Below, piece after piece: positions 34,565 through 44,425 of a stretch of 64,000 nt of DNA. Origin of the DNA: Salvator merianae (Eukaryota; Chordata; Lepidosauria; Squamata; Teiidae); contig QVOM02000119.1 of the NCBI GenBank assembly GCA_003586115.2, forward strand, positions 51,485,428 to 51,549,427, given 5' to 3'. Numbering within the stretch: the first letter of the stretch is position 1; each line of letters starts with the position of its first letter. Position numbers and translations under genes: made by a program. Under the pieces are notes generated by a model, which ran no database searches, was not told the origin of the DNA, and worked only from the letters and a program-made list of their open reading frames with translations.

Positions 34565-34801
34565 TCAGTAATGGGACTTGTAATTCATCTTGAAAATTTT
34601 ATAGTAAATTATAGTAAATGGAGCCTTCCTTCCCTTCATTTTCGTGATTGTTTCAAAAAATTCCTTTGGTGTTATTGATGCATTCAAAATGATGCTGTGC
34701 TGTTGTGAGATTTCTGGCAAATTTTGTTGCCCCATATAATTTTTAATATTTTCTTCTGAAACTTCCCTCTTCCTGTAAAGTTCTTTATAAAAATCACACA
34801 T
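34565..34801 (-). pseudogene. L1 ORF2 fragment, endonuclease-RT linker
   Basis: A 78-aa open stretch with FYKELY near the start, an LPEIS tract and MKGRKAP near residue 54. In L1 ORF2 these precede the first RT motifs, where KAPGPDG is usual; the GPDG part is lost and similarity ends soon after. Confidence 0.7.
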
Positions 34802-35795
34802 TACTTTCTGACTGTCTACTCCATTTGTTACCTCTTTATCACCGTCTTTCCATTCTGTTTTTTTTTATTCGTTCTTTCCTCAATTTATGTATCAACCACC
34901 TCCCTGTTTAGCTGATTAAAAGCTTATTTGCTTCGAATAGGTCAATTTCATTTCCATTTCATCAACAACCAATTGTTGAAAGCTCCCTTTGCAAACTTTT
35001 CAAATTTTTCAAAGTTTCTCAACAATCTGATTTTTGCTTTAATTCTGTTTCTTTCTTCTTGATCTCATCTAGCACTTTTTCTTTCTTATCTTGTTTTTTC
35101 TTCGTAATTTCATTATTATTTCTAATTAAGTGTCCTCTAATAACAGCTTCACTAGCATCCCATACTATATTCAGGTCTGTCCCTTAATTTAACTTATCTT
35201 CAAAGTATTCCCTAATTTTTCTTTTGCATTTTTCTATCACTTCCTCTTTTTAAAGTATACATTCATTCAATCTCCATCTGAGTAACTATGACTTACAACC
35301 AATTACAACTTTTACTGGATCATAGTCAGCAAATGTTTTAGGTAAAATGACAACTATTGTTACTTGATTAGCAATTGGCCTTGACATTAGAATCATATCA
35401 GTTCTGGAAAATGATTTATGTCTTTCTGAGAAATATGTACATTCTTTTTGCATTATCATTTTTATATCTCCAAATGTCTATTATCTATAGAATTTCCATC
35501 AAATCAAGGAAGGTTTTTGGTAGTTTACCTAGAGTAGCCTTGATATCTTTTATAGTCATTTTATCCATCACCAGCTTAATCACTCCAACCTGGTCTCCCA
35601 AAAGATACTAATTTTCTTATTTAAGATCTGATATTTTATCCATTAATTTGAAAAAAATGCATTTTTCCATATTTGGGGCTTATATCTCTAACATCAGAAT
35701 TTTCATTCCATTTATTTCTACCTCCATTCCAAGAAATCTTACAATCTTTTCTGCTATTTTTAATTTGAGGTTCAAATTTTGTTTAACATATATCA

Positions 35796-36011
35796 CTATA
35801 CCATTTTGTGGGGGGGCTGATGCAATAAATTCCTGCCCCGATACCTTTCGGTCAGATACTTTTCATCCTTATTACTAATATGACTTTCTTGAAGACAGAT
35901 CAAATCTAAATTAAATTTCTTAAGCATATGGATGATTTTTCTTCTATTTTTTGGTGTGTACAGGCCATTTACATTTAGAGTTAAAAGTTTACATTCCATT
36001 TTGATCATCAT
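35796..36011 (-). pseudogene. L1 ORF2 N-terminus, endonuclease start
   Basis: The 71-aa frame begins a few residues before LLTLNVNGL and contains ICLQESH, the first two conserved blocks of the apurinic/apyrimidinic-type L1 endonuclease (N and E catalytic positions). It is cut short by a stop, after which decayed ORF2 continues in other frames. Confidence 0.8.
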
Positions 36012-36177
36012 TATTAGCAGATTTTGGTGGTTCTAAGTCTCATGACCAGCTTCCTGATTCACTTGTTGATCATCTGTTAGGGATCCAGCTCCTAATATTT
36101 GTTCTTCTTTAGGTTCTGCTCCTTTTCCTTTTGACTTCTATGGTTCTTCCTCCATTTCCTGTGATCTTTTTCCATAT

Positions 36178-36531
36178 TCATCTTTTCCACCAAGTTCTTT
36201 GCTGATTAAAAGTAAAAATCACTCCTTCTAGGAGGTCCCATCTAAATAACAAGTTATTTTTAAAAGTAGATTTGTAAACTTCATCTATTTCTTTTTTCGC
36301 TGTAATTTCCCCCCCCAGAATTTCCTTCAATAGAACAATAGGATCTTGATCTATAGATAATGGTGATTCATAATGTCTTGCAAGCACAACATTTCTTTTG
36401 TATTTCTTCATGAAAAGTACCAATACATCCCTTGGTACTTTATTTATCTTGGCATACTGAGTATTTACTTGGTAGGCCCTGCCAATTTCATGTTCCATTT
36501 GTCTGGTTTCCACTCCCAAGAATTCGGCCAA
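36178..36531 (-). pseudogene. L1 ORF1 C-terminal fragment
   Basis: A 117-aa open stretch. KVPRDVLVLFMKKYKR (residues 32-47) matches the conserved PRDVLV-type motif of the L1 ORF1 nucleic-acid-binding domain, and the order with the coiled coil upstream and the ORF2 start downstream agrees. Truncated at both ends by frame breaks. Confidence 0.75.
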
Positions 36532-36678
36532 CTTATTGATTATCCACTGCCAAATATCCCCATCTTTTTCTTCTAATATAGTTCAAAAACTTATATAAAA
36601 TTCCTGTGATCTATAATCTCCCATTATTTGTGCCTGTTCAGGTGTTCCCATTTACATATCTTGTGTCATAGTTTTTGT

Positions 36679-36957
36679 CTATAGAACATCCACTCTAGAA
36701 TCTAGTTTTTTAGATTCATCCTCCAATTTCAGGACCTTATCTTTTATTTCTTGAACTTCTGTACATAGCATACCCATTTCTTTTTTAAAGTCTTGTCTTA
36801 ATCTCTCCAAGTTACATTCCCATTTAGAAAAAATTGCTGAATCCATCTGGCCATATTTTCCATCCTTTTGATCAAGGTAGCTATTAAATCCATTTCTAAG
36901 GCCTGTATCTGCTCTTTTGGTGTCTTTTTCTAATTTATTTAGTCTCCATATTTCCAA
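36679..36957 (-). pseudogene. L1 ORF1 coiled-coil fragment
   Basis: A 92-aa Lys/Glu/Leu-rich frame with heptad-like spacing (for example DFKKEMGMLCTEVQEIKDKV), as expected for the trimerising coiled coil of L1 ORF1. Assigned mainly from its position upstream of the C-terminal fragment. Confidence 0.6.
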
Positions 36958-37100
36958 ATTTCCAAATTAAAGAGTTAAATGTCAATTAAACTTTGACAAA
37001 GCTAGTATGCTTCTATATGCTGCAGAAGAAAAAAGTCTAAAAAAAACCCAGTCTTCCAGTATTTCACTATTTCTTATCATTTGCTGCTATCTAGTGGCAG

Positions 37101-37555
37101 TTTGCTGTTACCTTCACTCATAAAGTTTTATTTTTTCCTTTGGGTAGACAAAAATTCCTTCTTTAGCCATTAATTTTATGATCTTCTTTTCAAACCCGTC
37201 ACCCACTTCCCTTTTTAAGTTCATTAACTTTCTCAAACTCTTTATCGCTTAAATGATAAGCAGTTGCTTTCAGTTTCTTTCCAATAATTTACTGTACCCC
37301 TGTGATCATTAAAACTTTAGATGATATCTTGAAAAGCTAAAGCCTCTATAAGTTCTTTCAAATTGTGCTTGATTTAAGTCATTAGACACCTGGTAAGTGT
37401 TCCATGGGCTATAATTGTAGAATTTTTTTATGAAGGTTCTAACTGCTACTTTTAAGTAATGTAAAAAGTGGATTGGCCAAGCTTGGTGCCTTTAAAGGCT
37501 ACCCATGATGTTCTTGGGTAATGGACATTCCTCCAGCTCTATTCCTTTTCCTGTA
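37101..37555 (-). other. Probable L1 5' flank or 5' UTR
   Basis: AT-rich DNA between L1 ORF1 and the L2 3' end. It may be the L1 5' UTR or more decayed L1 sequence; I cannot separate these. It has no other recognisable content. Confidence 0.35.
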
Positions 37556-37760
37556 AATTTATTTATTTATTTATTTATTTATTTTGATTTCTATCCCGCC
37601 CTAAACCCGAAGGCCCCAGGGCGGATCACAACACATGTAAAAAATACAAATTAAAACAGTATAAAAACAGATTAAAAACTAAAAAAAAAATACAATTTAA
37701 ACCAATATAAAAACAGATTAAAAACAATGAAAATGGTCTATGACAGTACCAGCAGGGGAA

Positions 37761-37796
<36 letters not shown>

Positions 37797-38850
37797 TTCC
37801 CTTAGCCAAAGGCCAGGGTAAAGAGGTACATCTTTAGTTGCCTTCAAAAGGCAAGCAACGATGGTGCATGATGTACCTCAGAGGGGACACCATTCCACAA
37901 TCTGGGAGCAATGACTGAGAAGGCTCTCTCACATGTCTCGACCCCCCTAACCACTGAAGGGGGTGGCACAGACAAAAGGTCCTCAATGCCAGATCTTAAG
38001 GTATGGGCAGGTCTGTATTGGAGGAGGTGTTCCTTTAGATATTGCGGCCCAAACCATTTGGGGCCTTAAATGTTAATGTTAACACCTTGAATAGGGTTCG
38101 GTAGTGGATAGGCAGCCAGTGCAGTTCTTTCAAGACCAGCGTGATGTGTGACCAGCCAGCAGTGCCAGTCAGCAGTCTAGCTCCTGCATTCTGCACCAGC
38201 AGCAGCTTCCGAACCATCCTCAAAGGCAGCCCCATGTAGAGTGCATTACAATAGTCCAATCTGGAAGTTACCAGAGCGTGGATTACTGTGGCCAGACTGT
38301 TCCTGTCCAGAAAGGGCAGAAGTTGGCAAACCAGCTGAAGTTGGTGGTAGGCACTCTTGGCCACTGCTTCCATCTGAGTCTCAAGTGTCAATGCAGAGTC
38401 CAAGAGCACTCCCAGATTATGCACCTGTTCCTTCCAAGGCAGAGAAACCCCGTCAAGAACAGGATGCCTCCCTTCTTCATGGACAAGAAAGCCTTTAACA
38501 CACAACACCTCTGTCTTGTTTGGATTTAATTTCAATTTATTGGCCCTCATCCAGTCCATTACTGCCCCCAGGCACCTGTCAAGCACTTCAAATGCCTCTC
38601 CTGATCCTGGTGACATGGAGAGATAGAGCTGGGTGTCATCTGCATACTGATGACACCTTACTCGAAATCTCCTGATGACCTCTCCCAGTGGCTTCATATA
38701 GATGTTAAATAGCAGGGGGGATAAGATCGATCCCTGAGGAACCCCACAGGTGAACTCTGAGGGCCTTGAACAGATATCCCCCACTGCTACTCTCTGGTAT
38801 TGGCCTTTGATATAGGAGCAGAATCACCGCAATGACAGCTGTGAAGTTGC
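37556..38850 (-). mobile_element. L2-clade LINE, RT fragment to 3' end
   Basis: Minus strand: RT coding sequence, then a 3' UTR containing ATCCGCCCTGGGGCCTTCGG, ending in an (AAAT)n tail at 37556-37584. The element's UTR includes an (ATT)n run (37763-37797). A sister copy with the same RT region and AAATAAAT tail lies at 55340-56510 on the plus strand. L2-like elements end in short tandem repeats instead of poly(A). The clade label (L2 versus another CR1-group lineage) is from memory of protein signatures and not tested. 5'-truncated. Confidence 0.82.
38035..38784 (-). pseudogene. L2-type reverse transcriptase fragment, 249-aa open frame
   Basis: This is the longest retrotransposon frame in the window. 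It has CGVPQGSILSPLLFN (residues 13-27; RT motif B, template/primer contact) and YADD (47-50; catalytic aspartates of motif C). NKLKLNPNKTEVL follows (thumb-side motif), then LDYCNALYMGLP and a WSHITLVLKELHWLPI tract typical of the C-terminal region of L2/CR1-group ORF2. The ATG is internal and coding similarity continues upstream (a QYQRVAVG tract), so it is not a real start. The endonuclease and RT motif A are absent, and the end is frame-shifted near residue 240. A remnant without known function. Confidence 0.85.
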
Positions 38851-39049
38851 AGCTGCTCCCGCTTGGGGGGGGGAACTCCTTCAGAGCGCTAATGAGAAAT
38901 CCGATAGTCTCCCTGTCACTCGGGGATATAAAGACATCCAAAAAAGGAGGTTGAAACCTCCCCACTCCATATTTCCATGTTGTGGTTTCCTTGGAGAAAA
39001 AAATCTCGTTATCACTCAACCATTTTTACAGCTGGGAAGACTTAATGTC

Positions 39050-39612
39050 ACCCTAACATCCTAACCCTAAGCCAAATACTAGCCCTAATTCTAACCCTAA
39101 CCCTAACCAAATCCACTGACATCTACCCCTAAGCCTAAGCCTAAGGCTAACCCTAACCCTAACCCTAGTCCCTAACCCTTACCATAATGCTAACCCAAAC
39201 TGTAACCCTGAGACCCTAACCCCAATCCCTTGACCCTTACCATAATCCTTTAACCCTAACTCTAGCCCTAGCCCAGCCCAGCCCAGCCTAGCCTAGCCCA
39301 AACCCTAACCCTAACCCCCATAACCTTAACCCTAACCCCCATAACCCTTAACCCTAACCCCCTAACCCTAAGTCTACCCATGGCCCTAATCCTAGCCTGA
39401 ACACTAACACTAACACTAACTTTAACAATAACACTAACATTGCAGCTGAATGCTGAATATATCCCAACCCTAACCCTATCCAGAACCCTAATCCAAACCC
39501 CCTACCTACTCCTAGCCCTTACTCTAATCCTAGCCCTTACACTTAATCCTAACCCCCTAAGCCTAAACCCCAAACCCCTAATTTCCTAACTCTAGCCCTA
39601 GCCCTAACCTAA
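39050..39612 (+). repeat. Degenerate interstitial telomeric array 2
   Basis: About 560 bp of diverged CCCTAA units on the plus strand, with short perfect runs and variants such as CCTAGCC, CAGCC repeats and CACTAA. Orientation is the same as array 1. It is interrupted near 39440-39465 by a short non-telomeric piece and abuts a TIR MITE at 39624. Confidence 0.92.
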
Positions 39613-39623
39613 CCAGTAAACTC

Positions 39624-39938
39624 AGGCCGCATCTCCACTTATCAAGGAATGTGTCTAGAAAAAATGACTTCATCATCACTTTTCCATGTGCAGTGTTAGC
39701 AGATACCTTAAAGTGATCATGCCACCTCAAGTCCTGGTCAGATCACCATTAGAAGCACCATTTTGGCAGGACGCTATTTGACATCATGAATGGAGGCATT
39801 CCCAGCTGCCGCCAGAAGTGATGCCTCCGTGCTTGCACATGAAAATGTGGAGGCATCTTTTCCAGCAGGTAATCATGGTGCCTGCCTAATATGCCTGCAA
39901 TGGAGCCACCTCGCTGGCTAAGTAGAGACACAACCTTA
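39624..39938. mobile_element. TIR MITE (family M1, copy 3, best ends)
   Basis: Starts AGGCCGCATCTCCACTTA and ends CTAAGTAGAGACACAACCTT, an inverted repeat of about 19 bp with mismatches. Internal GAAGTGATGCCTCCGTGC pairs with ATGTGGAGGCATC. About 315 bp, non-coding. It sits directly beside telomeric array 2. Confidence 0.65.
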
Positions 39939-41021
39939 GGCAGAAAGCAGATAGCAGTGAAGGCTTATGATGGATCTGAGACAGTGAGCCGAGAAGATCC
40001 ATTTTGGCTGCATTTCAGTGAGCACGGTGACAGGCACTGGGGTAGAGACAAGCACCTCTATCAAAGTACCCTCCTCATGGTGCAATGAATCTGTGGCAAA
40101 TTGGGCTGCTGAGTGGTTCTTCACACCTTCCCCTCCAGTCACCCCAGGCAGGTTTGGGGCTCTCCAATTGGCATCTGATGCCACTGAAAATGGAATCAAG
40201 CCACCCAGGTGGCCCAAAGAGGCATCTCTACACTTAAGTGAATTTGACTTGATTTGTTTCCTCTGTTTTATTTCCTTGCTGTTTCTGTAAAGAAGCAATA
40301 GTGTTGGGGGTTCCTTTCCTAATCTTATTACAATTGGGTGGTATTTTAATTTGTGTTGATGTTATTTCTTGATTTATTTTTACTGATGTAATCTACTCTG
40401 ACTTGTTGGATGAAGTGAGGAATAGAAGCAAGCAAACAGAATAAACATTTCAAAATGTCTATTTTAAAGTTGAACTCATAGGCTTGTTTATACTGTGTAT
40501 GTTTTATTATGTTGGAGCTTACTGTGTATTTAAGACATATATTAATATATTAATTGATCCATGTGGATTGAGTTCTGTTCTTATTTTAATTGCATTGCAT
40601 GGGATTAATAGAGAACACCCCAGGCACACATGGACTTTCAGGCTATTTCATCACAGTATAAGCTATCCAGTGCTGTGCTGGGCTTGGGCGGTTGGTGACT
40701 TGTGGTAAGGACTGTTCACATTACAGGTAGTCCATCTGAACCCAACTATGAAGGCTGGGAATGAAAGTTTCCAGTTTCTGTAGTTGCTGGTCAGGGCTGT
40801 TTTGGTGCTGCTTCCAGCTGCCCAGTAAAATGGTGCTCGGCTTTTTGGCTATGATATATCATGCCAGTCTTCTACTGGGAGGCACGGTAGGGATATTTTT
40901 GGTATTCTGGTTCACTAGGGATTCCATTTTGTTCTATTTAAATAGCTAATGATACATTAAAATTTAATAATCCCTGCAGTGTAATATCAGGAAAAGGGAA
41001 AAAATAATTTCCAGATTATCG
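39939..41021. other. Intergenic DNA, no gene recognised
   Basis: Overlapping opposite-strand frames at 39891-40298 have no motif. A stretch near 40755-40770 (GGGAATGAAAGTTTCCAGT) resembles part of family R1 but is too short to call. Confidence 0.45.
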
Positions 41022-41515
41022 TAGAATCATAGAGTTGGAAGGGACCTCCAGGGTCATCGGGTCCAATCCCCTGTTCAGTGCAGGATTCACTAAACCATAC
41101 CAGACAAATGTCTGTCCAGCCTCTCCTTGAAGACCTCCAGCGAAGGAGAGCCCACCACCTCCTGTGGTAACCTGTTCCAATGACTGATTTCCCTTCTATC
41201 AGAAAGTTTTTTTCTAATACCTAACCTGTATCTACTCCCTTGAAGTTTCATCAGCGGTGGCCAGCGGCTTTAAGCCCAGGTGTTCGCATCCTGCGCAAAG
41301 CGCGCCATGGCTGTTTGCAGGGCCTCCAGGCCTCTGTACTGCTGCAGCAGGTCGCTGCTGTCGCAGTACAGAGGCCCAGAGGCCCCATGAACAGTCATGG
41401 TGTGCTTTGCACGGGGCATGATCACCTGGGTTTAAAGCTGGCGGCCGCCGTTGAGTTTCTTCCCATTGTTTCTAGTCCTTATCATGTCCATGATCACATA
41501 CAGAGCACAAAAATC
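41022..41515 (-). mobile_element. CR1 LINE 3' end, interrupted
   Basis: The plus strand reads GAATCATAGAGTTGGAAGGG, then GACCTCCAGGGTCATC, the reverse complement of the classic amniote CR1 3' terminus. The CR1 runs on through CTGGTTCC/TTCTATCAG-type sequence to 41249, is interrupted by a foldback element, and resumes at 41451 with TTCTTCCCATTGTTTCTAG. Inactive 3' fragment. Confidence 0.88.
41250..41450. mobile_element. Foldback element (family FB3, copy 1) inserted in CR1
   Basis: About 200 bp of GC-rich sequence that is one long hairpin with arms of roughly 95 nt. The outer arm GGTGGCCAGCGGCTTTAAG is opposed by CTTTAAAGCTGGCGGCCGCC-like sequence, and the inner CCTCTGTACTGC is mirrored by GCAGTACAGAGG. 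Flanks TTGAAGTTTC and TTGAGTTTC look like a 9-10-bp target duplication, and joining the CR1 flanks restores the expected CR1 order. A related copy is at 57181-57367. Non-coding. Confidence 0.8.
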
Positions 41516-42630
41516 ATATGAAGTGAAAAGCAAGCAGCAGGAACCTTTTTTTGTAGCAGGATTTTTTAATTGTCCATTGTGGGAAGAAAAGAAAACCCTG
41601 TGTTTGTAATTCTTGAAGGTCTTAGATTTGTGGACAGTGTATATTTGGCAGTTCTTTATTATATGTATTTGTACCACTAGATTTGCCCATTCCTTTGAGC
41701 TAATTAAACCCAGTCTGACATTAAATGCATATAAAATATATTTAACATGTAAGGTGCCTCACTCTCTAATGTTTAGCAAGGTAAGTGAGAGTTTTAAATA
41801 GTAATAAGGATAATCTTGGCAATGGTTTGAAGAGGAATCTATAGCTGGCAAGGCTGAGAAATATTTATTATTCATGTTGGACCATGACATCTAATATATT
41901 GACATGGAAATGAGGCAAATAGCAACATTCTTCAAGAATGATTGCATTAAAGGCGGAAACTATTAAGAGACAAATATTGAGAAAACAAAAGATGCAAGGT
42001 CTTGTAATATCTTTCCATTTTGTTGTTAAATAAGAGTGTTAGCTAAATGTCTCCAGGCTTGCTCTGATATGGTCATAGAGCTACTACAGTCATTATCTAG
42101 TAGCATAGTCTTAAGCTTATGACATCTGTCACATGGCAGGGAAGTTCCATTTGTTCCAAACACTGTTCCCGTCGGTATTGCCACTGCTGGGGATGGAAAG
42201 AGAGACAGAAAATGCCCTTTGAATTACAACTACCTCCTTTTCCATTGAAACTGTTTAGTCATACTCTTATTTCTACAAGTTAGTGAAAGAGACACATACA
42301 AAAATAAAATAAAATTGGAATATGGATTTAGATACAGAGCCAAACTGAAAAGCCCCAAAGTTCTCCAAAGATCTCAAAGAGTTTCATTCCAAAGATTAGA
42401 GTGCAGATTCCAGCCCTGTCTAAATAAGTGCAGAAAGGATGCAGTTGCGGATTTTAATCTTTCTGAGTACCCTCTTGTCCAGGTTGTGTATTTGTGGGGA
42501 TCCTTGAGGCAGCCTTGGATGGACACATTTAGTACTACAATTCCCTTTGCACAGAAGGTTGACAACCAAACTTGATTAAGGATGTGAACAATGATTAATG
42601 CAATAAACAAAAGTATCTCTGAGGTGATTC
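41516..42630. other. Intergenic DNA, no gene recognised
   Basis: AT-rich. Frames at 42315-42610 on both strands have no motif. Confidence 0.5.
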
Positions 42631-43727
42631 AAGGTGTGCTCATACTAGCTATTGCAGTTGCCTTCTGGGCAAATTTGGCCCTGGGGGCCAAACCAGAAAT
42701 TAAAAAAAAAAATCAACTTACCCCACCTCCAAGCCTATAATTATGTGGCCCTCCAACAGCAGGAAGAAAACAATTCTCAGATCACCTTACTCTGAGCAGG
42801 AGTGCCTCTACCAATCACAGTAAGGCCCACAGCAACCCATCGGTCAATCGGATAGTCAGGGAGGGGCACCAGCAACTTTTGCCGGCACCGGGAAGAGTTT
42901 TCTTTTGAACTTAATTAAACAGATTGAAGGAAGCTGAAACTACAACTAAAAAAATCCTGCCTTCTTTAAAAGCACACTAGACTTCTTATAGTAATGCAGA
43001 GTGGGGAGAGAGAGACTTGAGTTTCCTTAGAATGATTTGCTTTGCAAACAAACAAACAAACAACCTGGCAATTAAGGAGTTAAGCAGGAGGAAACTCCTT
43101 CAGCAAAGAGGCAGGGATTTTATACCCAGTGGCTAATCAATGAGCAACACCACTTGCAGTCGTGGTAGGTTGTCTGTTGAAGTAAATAGGCTGTACTTCG
43201 GATAAGTTTTTAGTTGAATATATGGACACATGTGTTTGGAATGTTTTTTTTTTCTGTGCGACTAGGGCAGGGGTGTTAAACATATGGCCCGTGGGCCAGA
43301 TCTGGCCCACAGAGCCGTAGCTGGCCCTGCCCCTCGCGCGGCGTGCCGGCATGGCCCCGCCCCGTGTGCCCGCGTGGCCCCGCTCCACTCATGTGGCCCC
43401 GCCCCCCACGCTCGCTTGCCCCGCCCCATGCCTGCGCGCTTGCTTGCTCCACCCTGCTTGCTTGCGTGGCCCCGCCCTGTGCGCTTGCGTGGCCCCACCC
43501 CGCACCAGCGCACTAGCGTAACCCCGCCCTGTGCTCTCACATGGCCCCGCCCCGCACCAGCGTGCTAGCGTGACCCCACCCCGTGCGCTGGCGTGGCCCC
43601 GCCCCACACGCTCACGTGGCCCCGCCCTGCGGCCCCTGGAACATAACGAGTTTGACACCCCTGGTCTAGGGATTATTTGCTCATTTTATTCAGGCAGTTT
43701 TAAAAATCTCTAGTATGATCACACCCT
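42631..43727 (+). mobile_element. Non-autonomous TIR DNA transposon (family T1, copy 2), split by a hAT element
   Basis: The left end AAGGTGTGCTCATACTAG and right end CTAGTATGATCACACCCT are inverted repeats with few mismatches. The interior matches 7350-8128, and an extra 0.4 kb at 43268-43663 is a separate insertion. Without it the copy is about 0.7 kb. No transposase. Confidence 0.78.
43268..43663. mobile_element. hAT-type element with internal GC-rich minisatellite
   Basis: Ends CAGGGGTGTTAAACAT and GAGTTTGACACCCCTG are hAT (Charlie-like) terminal repeats. They are flanked by GACTAGGG (43260-43267) and GTCTAGGG (43664-43671), an 8-bp target duplication with one mismatch. The interior is a GC-rich, CpG-containing tandem repeat of GTGGCCCCGCCC-like units of about 25-30 bp. 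Overlapping frames on both strands (43262-43713) are Ala/Arg/Pro/Gly-rich repeat translations. Confidence 0.88.
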
Positions 43728-44139
43728 CAAAAACAACTTAGAAATAGTTCTGAGCTAAGATTATTCACATGTCAGTCTCCCCTCCCTCCCTCGCATGAAC
43801 ATTCTATACTAGAAAGGGAAGATTGGAGAAGGAATGAGAACATGAGGGCCACATGCTACTGTGTCTGAGGTGCTTTTGAGATGCTTTTTTTTGTTACATG
43901 TGATCAGAGCCTAAGCTGGGTTTCTAGCACTTTCTGCTTTGGAAACACTTTTTATCTAGTAACTCATCTCATTGAACAGACTTAGTTTATATGTCTCAGA
44001 TACATGTTTATATTTTTAATTATTTTTATTCTTTGTTTTAAAACACATATGTGAACTGATATGAGATTTTTTAAAAATACAAAGTAGTAAATAAATATTA
44101 TCAGTAAAAAAGTATTGAAAATCTCCTTCCCTTCCCTGG
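43728..44139. other. Intergenic DNA, possible decayed MITE
   Basis: The block TGTGATCAGAGCCTAAGC at about 43898-43915 and ATTATTCACATG near 43761 resemble the element at 10066-10286, in a similar arrangement. Too decayed to define. No gene. Confidence 0.35.
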
Positions 44140-44425
44140 ACTACCCATGAGCAGAGTTCGGACACTTCTTTCAATAGGAGGATCGGAGTTCAAGGCCCCT
44201 GTCTGCCGTGTAGAGGGGATGAGCGCCCTCTACTGGCCTCTAGCTTCAGCCAACCTAGCTGTTCGAAAGCAAGTAATTGCAAGTAGATAAATAGGGAGCA
44301 TCACATTGTGTGATGCGGAAGACAGATGTAAGCCTTCGGGCAAAAAATAACCTTGTAAGCCGCTTTGAGCCAGCTTCGGCCAAGAAAAGCGGGGTATAAA
44401 AACCCAGTTCTTCTTCTTCTTCTAA
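44140..44425 (+). mobile_element. Sauria SINE
   Basis: A tRNA-derived head with a B-box-like GGAGTTCAAGGCCCC is followed by the conserved Sauria SINE body: CCAACCTAGCTGTTCGAAAG, GCAAGTAGATAAATAGGGAG. The tail contains GCCGCTTTGAGCCAGCTTCG and GGGGTATAAAAA and ends in a TTC/CTT repeat (44408-44422), as in Sauria SINEs mobilised by BovB-type LINE machinery. This copy is well preserved compared with most repeats here. It carries a CTCF-like motif (44223-44238). Confidence 0.85.
44223..44238 (-). promoter_or_regulatory. CTCF-like motif inside the Sauria SINE
   Basis: The minus strand reads GGCCAGTAGAGGGCGC. Its part CCAGTAGAGGGCGC satisfies the CTCF core CCASYAGRKGGCRS fully, with the favoured GGCGC end and CpG. 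Binding is not shown by sequence alone. Confidence 0.55.

Larger units (their letters stand above)
34560..37100 (-). mobile_element. L1 LINE, 5' half with ORF1 and start of ORF2
   Basis: On the minus strand the order is ORF1 N-terminal coiled coil (36957-36679), ORF1 C-terminal domain (36531-36178), ORF2 endonuclease start (36011-35796), decayed endonuclease, then the linker before RT (34801-34565, with FYKELY, an LP-IS motif and MKGRKAP). The element breaks off just before the RT domain, where minisatellite part 2 lies. LINEs normally lose the 5' end, so loss of the 3' half needs a deletion or rearrangement. Several frameshifts and stops show it is inactive. Confidence 0.85.

Noticed and set aside
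43262..43713. Several Ala/Arg/Pro/Gly-rich frames on both strands
   Set aside because: Translations of a GC-rich tandem repeat inside a hAT element.
44140..44220. Functional tRNA gene at the SINE head
   Set aside because: The B box is followed by SINE body and LINE-type tail, and no cloverleaf with intact acceptor stem can be drawn.
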